A stretch of DNA of 64,000 nucleotides from Lepidostoma basale (Eukaryota; Arthropoda; Insecta; Trichoptera; Lepidostomatidae). Positions within the stretch are counted from its first letter, which is position 1; each line of letters opens with the position of its first letter. The position numbers and the translations under genes were made by a program. Positions 53,285-63,150 of this stretch are shown here, piece after piece. The notes beneath the pieces were generated by a model. It was not told the origin of the DNA. It saw nothing but the letters and a program-made list of their open reading frames with translations, and did not search any database. The stretch lies in the NCBI GenBank assembly GCA_022606425.2, contig JAHDVF020000866.1, positions 124,001 to 188,000 on the forward strand, written 5' to 3'.

Positions 53285-54105
53285 TGAGTAAAATCCATTT
53301 TAAATAATTAATACGAATGAAAAACGTATGTATTATTATATATATTTTTTGGGAATGCTATGTTTCCCATTACTGAAACATTATCAAATGTAAATTGTAT
53401 CTCAATAGAGACGAAGATGTAAATTATTTAGTCGAGGCGTTTACAGGACTTATGACCTGTCATTGGTTGGGTTAAGCGATCACTTTATGTTTAACAACAT
53501 TCACCATTCCTCCCTTCTTATGACACCACGTCTGACAATTTTTTGGAACTTGTATAATATGTTAATATTTTTTAATAACTTCACTGTTGGTAGGGACATC
53601 TACATTAGCGCCATCTATTAAGATAATATGTAAGCATTAAGCAGAAAATCTTTATTAATACAATTTTAAAAAACAAATTTATCAAATGTGTTTCGTAACA
53701 TGTATCGTCTGCTGAGACATTGTTTCTTGAACATTAAATCAAATCAATCAATCAAATCAGTTTATTTCATCAATAGACATTACAAAATTATTTTTAAGGC
53801 ATCTATTGAGAACAGGTAAAATAATATATTACGTATAGTATACTACCAGAAACGCATGAGATATGGTTCGACATTAGGAAGACAGGATACTCTCCAGAAT
53901 TAAGAGTATTTGCCTTCTGAACGTACTTTCACTAATACGAAAGACGTCGACCTCCGAGGAGATCGCGTTCAGCAGATTAATTGCTCTTCCCACCGGTGTC
54001 ACCAGAGGCAGATTGGTTCCGGTGGTTTGACAATGACTTTAAACTCCTTACTAAATAATTAATATGAAAGAAAATGTCCATAGAAGATTTATTATATAAT
54101 AGATT
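53285..54105. repeat. Family B repeat with R140 and an L3 insertion
   Basis: 53285-53395 is family B with a minus-strand core (TTTGATAATGTTTCAG..GGGAAACATAGC, damaged). R140 follows in minus orientation (53390-53525) without a gap. After unassigned DNA, 53670-53734 is another family B piece ending TGTTTCTTGAACAT; it resumes at about 54028 (TTTAAACTCCTTACTAAATA) beyond the L3 fragment. Confidence 0.6.
53735..54025 (-). mobile_element. L3 LINE, 3' fragment inserted in family B
   Basis: TGATT-repeat tail at the left edge, minus-strand codons for RTNLPL, PVGRAINLLNAISSEVDVF-like sequence and ESTFRRQILLIL. Splits a family B end, so it is younger than that copy. Confidence 0.75.
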
Positions 54106-54168
54106 TTATTTTTATTCCTACAGAAGCGTAAACATTTTTTTATACCATTTTTTTATACTCGAACTAAC

Positions 54169-54333
54169 CTGGATGCTTCTCGATGCACTTGTAGACCTCA
54201 AGGGCCACCTCATCCTCGCTGACGAAGTCCCACAGCCCGTCGCAGGCCAGCACGATGAACTCCTCGAAGCCGCTTAACTTCACAGATACGAATTCTGGCT
54301 CGCTGCTGATATGGGGTTTCATTTTGGCGTTAC
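54169..54333 (-). CDS. PP2C-family protein phosphatase, internal exon
   Basis: Minus-strand exon of 165 bp. Acceptor TTTTTTTCTTTCCAG ends at 54334; donor GTTAGTTC begins at 54168. Both junctions are phase 1, so 55 codons are added. The peptide reads KPHISSEPEFVSVKLSGF, then LACDGLWDFVSEDE and VALEVYKCIEKHPG. LACDGLWD is the diagnostic PP2C metal-binding motif whose aspartate binds the second catalytic metal. PP2C enzymes are Mg/Mn-dependent serine/threonine phosphatases. The preceding EPEF..L.G.EEF spacing resembles the PPM1E/PPM1F (POPX) type rather than PPM1A, but that sub-assignment is tentative. Codon use is GC-rich compared with the flanks. Other exons were not found in the window. Confidence 0.85.
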
Positions 54334-54379
54334 CTGGAAAGAAAAAAATAACAATTGAATAAAATTAATTACAATACAG

Positions 54380-54440
54380 AAATTGGAAGAGGCCTATATC
54401 CAGCAGTGGAGGGAAGAAGGCTAGCAAAGAAGAAGAAGTA
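54380..54440 (+). mobile_element. L5 LINE, terminal scrap
   Basis: KLEEAYIQQWREEG followed by GAAGAAGAAG, the end of the L5 protein. It lies about 45 bp upstream of the phosphatase exon acceptor, in the intron. Confidence 0.75.
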
Positions 54441-54825
54441 GAAAATTATAATAAAAAAATTATCGCGGGAAAAATAAAAGAAGAAATTTCGCATTACTTC
54501 GTTTGGAATAATATCATACATTGTTTTTATTTTCACACATTGGCATTTATCATAATTTCTTCTGCCAACTCCAAGCTTGACTTGTATGCATAAAGATTTT
54601 TTTTTGTGTAAAGAAAAAATATACATATTTGTGAATTTTTACAATTTAAAAAAAAAAAAATTGCTAAACTCGTAAACGCCTCGAATAAAGATGTGGTAAA
54701 GATTTACGAATGAAAACATCTCTTTTCAAAGAATTTTATTGTAATTAATGGGAATTTGATATTTAAGAATTTGATAATCAGGAATTTGATAATTAAGAGT
54801 TTTATTGTAATTTATGGGAAGTTTG

Positions 54826-55010
54826 TCGACTTTCGTGGCATAGTGGTAAGAGCTCTGACTTCCATTCCGAGAGTCCCGGGTTCGATTTCCGGCGATAGCA
54901 GTGTGATTGTCACTGTCTTTGGTCTGGTGTAATTCACGTGACAATAAAATGGCGATAGATTGGGTACCTATCATATGTCATAAGAATCAATATAATAGCT
55001 AGAATAAATT
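54826..55010 (+). mobile_element. SINE1, 3'-truncated copy
   Basis: CTTTCGTGGCATAGTGGTAA and CGGGTTCGATTTCCGGCGAT (A and B boxes), then TCTTTGGTCTGGTGTAATTC and the middle. Inside the presumed intron of the phosphatase gene. Confidence 0.8.
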
Positions 55011-56270
55011 ATATACAGTTATTGGGTTCAACGACCTGTTGTATACAAGAAAAATAAATTACATATTTCGCCTTTCTAAGGCAAATTTCAACAATTTTAC
55101 AAAAAGGCTTTCAAATGTTTAATATTCAAAAATTTACAGAAATATCCTCTTTTCGTTCTTCAATAATCATCATAATGAATTTCTTGGATATTTAATTTAA
55201 ATAGAAAATGTCATATCAGAAAAAGAGCTTTCAAAACATGGTGGCTTTCCTTTATTAAAAACGTTGTTGTAAACGTGTTACTGCGCTAGGGTAGAACAAA
55301 ACAACTGGTAAATAAGAGACAGGGTGGAGAAAAACAAAAAAAAAGTCGCGATAATGATTTCTCTCCCCTCAGCAGCAGGGAGAAAGGGAGCGTTCGAGTC
55401 AAATTAGTTTCTTTTTTCGCAAAACATTACAGCGCGAAAGTTAAATAAATTATAAAACATTTGTCAAGTCCTAATGGATGAAAAGTGGAATAATATTGTG
55501 TACATTACAATAAATTAAATGTAAGATACAGTATAGTAAACGGAAGACAAAACAAATAATGATTTACCGGTACAATAATCTATGAATTGTAAACATTATG
55601 ATCCATTAAATTTGTGTATTTTGCAATGATATTATGGCAGACATTTAAATCGTAAATTTTGAAGGATGCATCGATCAAGAAATACCAGAAGAAATGAGGC
55701 TGAATTCTTTACAATAATTGGAGTATTTTACTCATAAACATTGTATCATTAACATAAGAAAAGCGAACCCGAAATATCATATTCAGCAGTTTTATTTTGG
55801 CAACATTTTGAAGCATACACGATATTTTATGCTATTTTTATACAGAAATTATCGGAATCATCTGTGAATTATATGAAGATTAAAACTTCGAAAATGCTGC
55901 ATATGGTTTAAAATATTCCAAAGTAGTAATTGGGATTTAAATAATAAACTAAGACCCGGAAGATGAAAATTTTAATTCGTTGATAGAGTACGATCCTCCC
56001 AAAACTATAAATAAATTGAATAATTTGTATCACTATCTAGCCTATCTAAATAAAAATTTAAAGAAAAAAATCCTTTATAATATATATTCAATTTAATTAC
56101 ACCTGATTTTATGGCTCGGATCGGTTTCGGCAGCACGCTTCCATCTTCTGGTCTACCTGGTCTGATCCATCTCTTAAGATGGCAGCGAGTCAAGTAATTT
56201 TTTTTTCTTGTTATTCGCATTATTTACAATGAACTTCTATCAAGAAATTTCAAATAAAAATAGTTACAGC
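55011..56270. other. No gene; family B scrap at about 55060-55090
   Basis: ACATATTTCGCCTTTCTAAG is a minus-strand family B core remnant. The rest, including a slightly GC-richer patch at 55360-55400, is unassigned. Confidence 0.45.
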
Positions 56271-56274
56271 ATTA

Positions 56275-56795
56275 TCTCAGCCCTCTACCCAATGATAGCT
56301 AGAAACAGTAAACTAAGCACCGACAATAAACTCCTGATATACAAAACGGTCATAAGGCCGATCTTCACTTACGCAGTCCCAATCTGAGGCTATGCAGCTT
56401 CGAGTCACATACGAAAACTACAAATCCTGCAAAATAATGCTATCCGTTTATCGCTTGGTGCGCCTTTATTGACCAGGATCACACAACTACACCTAGAATC
56501 GGGAATCCGGATGATAGATGAATTCATTCATAAACATGCCGAACGTTTTTACAAAAGACTCCTCTTCACATCCTAACCCCACAATAAAATACCTCTTAAA
56601 TTACGACCCAAACACCTCCAGCCGCCACAAGCGCCCAAAATCAATCCTCCTTCAGAGGAACACTCCGGGACACACAAATCATGCCCCCGCATAAACTAAC
56701 AACCCACCAAATCACCTTCCAACAATGTTCCCATCAGACGTAAGAGGAATAGGCACATGAGCTGAATCTCTGTAAGCCAGAAGATCCAAGTACAA
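56275..56795 (+). mobile_element. L2 LINE, C-terminal fragment
   Basis: Plus strand: MIARNSKLSTDNKLLIYKTV, RPIFTYAV, LQILQNNAIRLSLGAPL, SGIRMIDEFIHKHAERFYK, ending with AGAAGATCCAAGTAC. Several stops and shifts. Shows the region that is missing in the shorter copy at 38097. Confidence 0.8.
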
Positions 56796-57111
56796 AATAT
56801 AACTTCAAAGCGAGATAAATTGTAATAAATAGTACGTCTATATCGTGATATATACCTAACAACTGTCTATGCACATCTTATGTATTACGTTATATATCGA
56901 GTTTCAGCCTCGCTCAAAAGCGGAGATATTCAGATTTATACGACCCGCATCTGCATTCACAAGTGGATTAATTCAGCAGACTCGTAATTTGCGCTTTAAA
57001 AGGAACCCTCGGGCGGCGGAGGTTCCCGAGAGCTGTTGACTGAACTCCATACATAAAGAGTACATACTCATGTGTTACGGTTCGAGTGATGCCCAAAATA
57101 TGTAACGGAAA
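56796..57111. other. No gene seen
   Basis: Unassigned. Confidence 0.4.
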
Positions 57112-57795
57112 AAATCTTCTTCTTCTGATTGTAGATCTTGATCTGTTTATGCAGGATGTCAACTTTCTTCCTGTGATAAAAACGACCAGTCTTCTCTCCA
57201 ACTCTTTGGTGGTCGTCCTGGTGATCGACGGCCCTCTGGAGTCTCGTGCATCACGATATTAGGAATTCTTGCTAGATCCATTCTCTCGACCCTCCAGAAT
57301 CGTCTTCTCTTCCTACTCCATCTCATTATGTCTTCAATTTTGCAGGATTTGCGAATTTCTTCATTGAGTATCCTATCTCTAAGGGTTCTCCCCACAATAG
57401 GTCGCAATGTTCTCATTTCTGCTACTCTTAAGAGATGTTTGGTTCTGACAGTGTCTGTTCTTGCTTCGATTCCGTATGTCATTATGGGCCTGATGCGTGT
57501 TTTATAAATTCTAACTTTGCTTTCCACTAGCATATGCTTATTGTCCCAGACAGTGTCCCTTAGGCATCCGGAGATAACTGCAGCTTTATCAGTCAGTTTT
57601 TTAACTTCATTATATAGATCGCTGCAACAAGATATCTCCACACCCAGATATCTGAACTTCATGACCTGTTTTTTGGGTTTATCGGCTACAAACAATTTGC
57701 ATCTGAGAGGCTGTCTGAATATTGTTAGACATTTTGTAAATATACATTTTGAAAATATTACTAAGAACTTATTGCATAATCCGGTTATCACCGAA
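57112..57795 (-). mobile_element. L6 LINE, longest fragment
   Basis: The minus-strand frame is open for about 210 codons: KQVMKFRYLGVEISCCSDLY, LTDKAAVISGCLRDTVWDN, KVRIYKTRIRPIMTYGIEAR, EMRTLRPIVGRTLRDRILNE, then SPGRPPKSWREDW and a GAAGAAG tail. YLGVE marks the region after the reverse transcriptase fingers and palm. It is the reference for L6 here; recent but 5'-truncated. Confidence 0.85.
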
Positions 57796-57948
57796 TATTC
57801 AAATATAAATAAATTATAATGTTCAAATTTACGAAGAGGTTTAGTTCGTCGAAATACTATTTGTTCGACGCGGTAAAATCCGAAGAAATACTAGTCGCAC
57901 GACGCGGCTAAATATGAAAAAACTGTGAATAACAGTTTTTTTTATATA

Positions 57949-58345
57949 CAGTAGCGAGCACAGAAATCTTTTCACACTGAAAATATCGGTTTTTTGTAAT
58001 TATATAATTTTTTTTTGTGATTCCTTGAAAGCTTTTCACTCCAAATTACTAAGCAACGCTGTTTAAAGATGATCTGCAAAAAAAGTGCATGATCAAAATT
58101 TTTTTTTATTCTTAATTTTAGAGTTAATTTGTAGATTTTCGATTTTTTGTCACAAAAATTAAAAATGCTCTCAGATATATGTATAAGACTTCGTGCATTT
58201 CATTTGGCGGGAATAAAACTCTTCCAGTTTTATTTTGTAAATTTCTGCATTCACAGTTCCTTTTATGAAAGCTAATTGCTCCACTCCATAAAAGGAGAAG
58301 CATCCCCAGACCATTTGTCCAGCAGGATGCTTCACTGTCGGTCTA
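57949..58345 (-). mobile_element. Tc1-like transposon, one end plus transposase fragment
   Basis: CAGTAGCGAGCACAG after a TA dinucleotide at 57947 looks like a Tc1-type terminal inverted repeat. At 58205-58345 the minus strand translates as RPTVKHPAGQMVWGCFSFYG, then EQLAFIKGTVNAEIYK, which is the middle of a Tc1/mariner DDE transposase (the W-GC-S motif region). The rest of the transposase and the other end are missing; a family C ribozyme repeat begins where it stops. Confidence 0.75.
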
Positions 58346-58590
58346 AGACAGTCAGGTGTTACAATAATATATAAAATGTCAAATTTTCGTGATTTTTCGA
58401 ACCTTTATGAGTATTTGTTCCTATGTCAATTTGACATGGGTACAAAAACACATAAAGGTTCGAAAAATCACGAAAATTTTACATACACCTACAACACCTG
58501 ATGATGTAAACATAGGTTGACGAAACAGCTGTCGCGTAAAATAAAAATACAATTGTAATAAATGAAACAAAGTTTTTTAATTTAACAGTT
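58346..58590 (+). repeat. Family C repeat with internal inverted repeat
   Basis: Starts with a reversed TCAGGTGTTACAATAATATA piece, has inverted CGTGATTTTTCGAACCTTTA and TAAAGGTTCGAAAAATCACG around TTGACATGGG, then the full plus-strand motif and the AAAATACAATTGTAATA tail. Confidence 0.7.
58492..58536 (+). ncRNA. Family C hammerhead ribozyme motif
   Basis: CTGATGA, T, helix II GTAAAC..GTTGAC with one mismatch, GAA, AC-AGCT-GT, C, GCG. Catalytic box fully canonical. Confidence 0.55.
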
Positions 58591-58747
58591 TCTAAAGAAT
58601 TTTTATTTTATCCAAAAATATATCGATAATATATTTTTCAAAATAGAGTGTAACATGTTAATTATCGTTTCGGCATTCACTTTGTGGTAGGACATGATTA
58701 AATTATAAATAAAACACTTGTTTTTTACCACTTGAGGATTATATTTT

Positions 58748-58792
58748 AAACGACTAGTTTCGGAATCTACAGATGCTTCCATCTACAGGTTT
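58748..58792 (-). ncRNA. Family F hammerhead-like motif
   Basis: Minus strand: AAAC (helix I), CTGTAGA (U where A6 is usual), extra T, helix II GGAA..TTCC with a long loop, GAA, AC-TA-GT, C, GTTT (helix I, four pairs). The changed core base may abolish activity. Confidence 0.45.
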
Positions 58793-58813
58793 CAATATAT
58801 CCAGTTTATATCG

Positions 58814-58858
58814 AAACCTGTAGATGGAAGCATCTGTAGCTTTCGAAACTAGTCGTTT
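58814..58858 (+). ncRNA. Family F hammerhead-like motif
   Basis: AAAC, CTGTAGA, T, GGAAGC..GCTTTC, GAA, AC-TA-GT, C, GTTT. Same core change as its mirror copy. Helix II is six pairs long with one G-U. Confidence 0.45.
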
Positions 58859-58910
58859 AAAATATAATAAATACTCAAGTGGTAAAAAACAAGTGTTTTA
58901 TTTATAATTT

Positions 58911-59705
58911 TATAATGTATCATGTTTCGAGATGGACTTTTACAACATTTTTTTATTTAAAAGTCGATATTTTATATTATATAACCTGACTACACTGCTA
59001 CTAATTCATTTGTGTAAGAAAACGTAAATATTATGTATCGTATTTACAAAAAACGCGAATATTTTAACACGAACCGGTAATTATGAATTCTTACCCGATT
59101 AATTACATGAACTGTAAAATGTATACGTAACATATATACGTATTCCACTAGGAGAAGAGGGGGTGGGTGTAAAACCTTGAAAGATGTGTGTGTGTTATGA
59201 GTAACGATTTCGTATCAATCAACAGCTGAAAAAATAAAGAGAGTTTAAGAATCGTGCGAGAATTCAATTCAGCTCGTAATCTGATAAGTCTTTCAATCAA
59301 AACTTGTAAATTTTGGAAGCAAATAGTTTTAAAGTTGGATAATACGATTTTCATAGCAATTTAAGTTTGTTAACGATCCAGCGCTCCTCCTTATCGGAGT
59401 TTTGAGAAGGAAACTTTGTAAAACATGAAGTCCCGGAAAAGCGCCCAGTTGGAGGAGAATGTTAAATTTGACGTGTGTGTTATTTGCGTAACTGTCGGTC
59501 GAATACATCCACGAAATGCAACAGTGAGACGGAACGCCAAGTAACACAGGATAGACCAAAAGTCGAAATATTTCTTGGACCAAAAGTCGATATTCTCCAA
59601 AGGTTACATACATATCGAAGTGAAAAGGGGATAAAAGTAGGAGTACTAAGAATTTTAAATGCGTTTTTTATTAGTCTTTCTTTGTTTAGTTTTTGTTATA
59701 TTTTT
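58911..59705. other. No gene seen
   Basis: 59380-59600 is a little less AT-rich with two overlapping minus-strand frames of 94 and 69 codons, not recognised. CCAAAAGTCGAAATATT/CCAAAAGTCGATATTCT near 59560-59590 is a short tandem duplication. Confidence 0.4.
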
Positions 59706-59746
59706 TACACCTGAAGATGGAGGTATCCTCTGAAACATGTCGTGTA
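59706..59746 (+). ncRNA. Family E hammerhead ribozyme motif, single arm
   Basis: TACAC, CTGAAGA, T, GGAG/GAGG..CCTCT, GAA, AC-AT-GT, C, GTGTA. Helix I is intact; helix II shifted by a base. No second arm was found here. Confidence 0.5.
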
Positions 59747-60114
59747 TTTTAATGTTTTTTTATTAAAAAAGTGGTATAAACAATGTTTAATTAATTCCCA
59801 AAATAGATTACTAAGAATAATGTTTAATATGTATTAAAAATCAAGATTGCTTTTTTGGTTTAATATTGCTTTTTAATTATATATAATGCCCTCGCAAGGC
59901 AAAACATATTTATATGTTGTTTATATATTTTGTTATACATATATAAATAAAAATCAATGTAAAACTAAAAAAGCAATCGCCTTTAAGGAGTTTTATCAAA
60001 TTAAAACCACAACCATCAATAATAATGTTTCAGATAATTAACCATAGATTTCCGAACAAAGAAAAGAATTAAAGCATAGATGAAGCGTATTTAAACTTGA
60101 ACATATAATTTTTA
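59747..60114. other. No gene seen
   Basis: Very AT-rich, unassigned. Confidence 0.45.
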
Positions 60115-60590
60115 CCGATTATGTTGATGAAAATGTCTGTTTTTTCGAAGATTTAAAAAAAATATTATATGGGAGTGCGAGATTCGCTTTGCTATTGCAT
60201 TATCAAATGTATATAAAATAAAATTAAGCTTCTAGAAAAGTAACATTTTCATCAACATAAAATGTGGAGTTTTAAATCATTTTCAATCATAAAAAAAATA
60301 CTAAATTGCACTCGTCATTTCTGAATCCTGCAATTAAAAGCGAATATAAAAGTTCTAATTATTACTAATTTATACGAATGAAAACGGCTGTTTTCTAAAA
60401 GTTTTATTATATTTTATGGAAATAACATGTTTCGCCTGTTTAAGGCATTATCAAATACAGCCACATTTGATAAAGCCTTAGTCAGGCGTAACATGTCATT
60501 CCTATAAATTAAAATAAAACTTCTAGAAAACAGACGTTTTCAATCGTATTATTTTTCTAATATGGAGTTTTACATAATTGTTCACATGCT
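60115..60590. repeat. Two family B foldback repeats side by side
   Basis: 60115-60300: arms GTTGATGAAAATGTCTG and AACATTTTCATCAACA, with a damaged minus-strand core. 60360-60590: arms ACGAATGAAAACGGCTGTTT and AAACAGACGTTTTCAATCGT, with a good minus-strand core (TTGATAA, T, GCCT..AGGC, GAAAC, ATGT) and a plus-strand core where GAAAC has become GTAAC. Confidence 0.7.
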
Positions 60591-61179
60591 TAAAAATCCC
60601 TGACGCTGTATTTGCAACAATATGATCGTTTTGGATAAAATAAATGACCCATGATTTTTAAATCAATAATTCACAGTACCTTGTAAGATCGTAAAAAAAA
60701 CATGTTTTATTTAACCCATTCGTGACTTTTTGTATCACACTGTATAAGCTGAAACATCACAACTCCTGTCCAATCAATAATGCGATCCTGCGCGCGAGCT
60801 GCATTTACTGTATACAGGACAGATGTCAAGTATGTATGTTACTATAATATATACAATATATTTATAGTATATAAGCTGTGCTTACCAATTTTCATAATAT
60901 TCGTGCACCATTTTTGAAAAGGGTTCGTTAAAAATGCATCGAATTTTCGTAGATTACAATCTCGCCACGTGTCTGCATGGGTTCATTCAGTTTTTTCGTT
61001 CGTTCAGTTTTTTTAGAGAGGGAGAAGGGCATATAATTAAAATGCAATTTATCAAATTCGATGGCTCCGTGTTGAGTTATCTAAACACAATAATCGAGGT
61101 TCGATAAGGATATTTATAGAATTTTTGTATTTTCTTTCATAAAATATATGATAATATATTTTTTTCATAAAAGAATCAA
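60591..61179. other. No gene seen
   Basis: AT-rich, unassigned. Confidence 0.45.
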
Positions 61180-61335
61180 TAAGAAGACTAGAACGGTTGA
61201 GGAAAACATGGCGTGATCAAATAAATCAATAAATAAAAATTGACGAGCGTGCGTGTAACGATGTATGAATATAGAAGAAGATCGAGTGGTGTGTCAGGAC
61301 AGAACAGTGTAGCAGTCCATGCTCTCTAACTAACT
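61180..61335 (+). mobile_element. L1-type LINE, degraded 3' scrap
   Basis: AGGAAAACATGGCGTGATCA and GTGTCAGGACAGAACAGTGT are L1 terminal codons with large internal deletion; TAACTAACTAA remains near the end. Confidence 0.65.
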
Positions 61336-61364
61336 AAATAGGTGCGTAAATTTTCACGGCTGAC

Positions 61365-61605
61365 AGCAATATGATTTTGGGATCATGGGTTCCGGGTTCG
61401 ATTCCCGGCGAGGGCAATGTGATAGTCACACTGTCTTTGGTCTGGTGTTAGAATTCACGAGAAAATAAAATGGCGATAGATTAGCTACCTATCACAAGTC
61501 AAGAGAATTTTTACGATAGCTATAATACCCTTTACATCGATTTGGCTCGTGCTGTCATGATGTAAAGAGCGATTCAACAAAATAATAATAATAATAATCC
61601 GTTTA
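61365..61605 (+). mobile_element. SINE1, nearly full length, damaged A box
   Basis: CCGGGTTCGATTCCCGGCGA (B box), TCTTTGGTCTGGTGTTAGAA, ACATCGATTTGGCTCGTG, GATGTAAAGAGCGATTCAAC and an AAT-repeat tail. The first 40 bases diverge, so it may be 5'-truncated. Followed at 61625-61672 by a minus-strand family E-like core (CCTGAAGATGGAG..TTCCGAAACATCGG). Confidence 0.8.
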
Positions 61606-61714
61606 ATTTGTCTTTCTCCACCGATGTTTCGGAAGTCGTTGAAGTCTCCATCTTCAGGGTAGTTATGATGCATAAAATTGTAATTTTACGGTTTTCTTTT
61701 AAATAATATAATAT

Positions 61715-62294
61715 ATCTCGAGAGATCTCTCCAGAAATTTGTTCTCAGTCTTACCCGTCGCATGGTAGTATGCGCATGGTAGTCGCGGGAGTATGGTAGC
61801 TATCCTTGGCTCTATCCCACGGCATTTCTTTTGGGAATGCTCGGAACCAATTCTCTACAGCTTCGAAGAGATGGACATCTAATTACCCATTTCTTTAGAT
61901 TAATTAGGGGATACTTCGAGAACTCGGCCGTACTGGAGGGTGTTCGGCTTTTTGTCCCCGATAGATATCTCCGACAGCGACAGCACAGATTGTTTTACCT
62001 ACCGGCTGCCAGAACCAATCTGCCTCTGGTGACACCGGTGGGAAGAGCAATTAGTCTGCTGAACGCGGTCTCCTCGGAAATCGACGTCTTTCATGTTAGT
62101 GAAAGTACGTTCAGAAGGCAAATACTCTTAATTCTGGAGAGTATCCTGTCTTCCTAATGTTGAACCATCTCTTATGCGTTTCTGGTAGTATACTATATAT
62201 GTATAATATATTATTTTACCTGTTCTCAATAGATGCCTTAAAAATAAAATTTGTAATGTCTGTTGATGAAATAAACTGATTTGATTTGATTTGA
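61715..62294 (+). mobile_element. L3 LINE, longest 3' fragment
   Basis: Plus-strand frame of about 108 codons to 62157: FRLIRGYFENSAVLEGVRLF, YLRQRQHRLFYLPAARTNLP, VGRAISLLNAVSSEIDVFHV, ESTFRRQILLILESILSS and a stop. A 130-bp untranslated region follows (TTGAACCATCTCTTATGCG, TATTGATGAAATAAAC-like end) and the TGATT-repeat tail. Reference copy for L3. Confidence 0.85.
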
Positions 62295-62789
62295 TAATAC
62301 CTTCTACATCTAATATATTATATTATTTATTATATAAGTTAATTTAAAATTGTGAACAACTCGCAAAATAAAGTAAAGTTGTAAAATACGTGTATATTTT
62401 ATTTTTCTCATAGATTGGGTTAAATGTTTTTAATAAAGTGAATGACGAAGTGAGATGTTCAAACTTGAAATATGAAATTAGAAACATTAACGAAACTTCT
62501 AGAATATTTCGGAGTAAAGCAGTTACTCTTAATTTAACCAATTAGCTGGAAAATTAAAAGTTAAGTACATGAGCTGTTCTAATAATTTACTACAGCGCTG
62601 GACCAATGCTATGTCCGTCATTGTGAACAAGTACACTAACAGCAGGGAAGATCGTTAACGAAATGATCAAGTGAGTAGTTCTCTGTAACGGTTTGGTCAT
62701 GGATAAATAAATATTAATTAACAAAGAAAAGTTAATCTTTTGTTTTGGTCGAAACACTATGATATTAAATAGTTTAATATTGAAAAAAA
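62295..62789. other. No gene; family C tail scrap near 62740
   Basis: TTTTGGTCGAAACACTATGA at 62739 resembles the family C terminus. The rest is unassigned. Confidence 0.4.
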
Positions 62790-63150
62790 AAATTAACTAA
62801 CTAACTAGCCATCACGCCGTCTCTCCGAAGGGGTAGGCAGAAAGAATGGACTGCCACACTTTTCTTTCCTGACATATTTCTCTCGCTTCCTCAACATTCA
62901 TACATCGTGTCATGCACGCGCGTCGATTTCTCTGACTCCTCACGTGGCCCACATTCAATATTTGATTTATTTGATCGTGCCACGTTTTCCTCGGTCTTCC
63001 TCTATTTCTGGTTCCATTTATACATCGTTAACATATAATTTTTTTACCATTCTTTCTTCATTCATTCTTTTCATATGTTCAAACCATCTTAATGAGCCTT
63101 TCATTATTTTGTTCATAACACCATCATTCGCACCGCATTCACTTCTTACA
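62790..63150 (-). mobile_element. L1-type LINE, 3' fragment
   Basis: TTAG tail and about 110 terminal codons on the minus strand, closest to the 781-1135 copy. Frame broken. Confidence 0.85.

Larger units (their letters stand above)
58700..58910. repeat. Family F palindrome, 211 bp, two ribozyme motifs
   Basis: Arms AAATTATAAATAAAACACTT, GTTTTTTACCACTTGAG and their complements, meeting near 58803. Each arm carries one hammerhead-like motif. Only this copy of family F is present in the window. Confidence 0.8.

Noticed and set aside
54074..54277. 67-codon plus-strand frame over the phosphatase exon
   Set aside because: Antisense to the PP2C exon, whose splice sites and motif fit only the minus strand.
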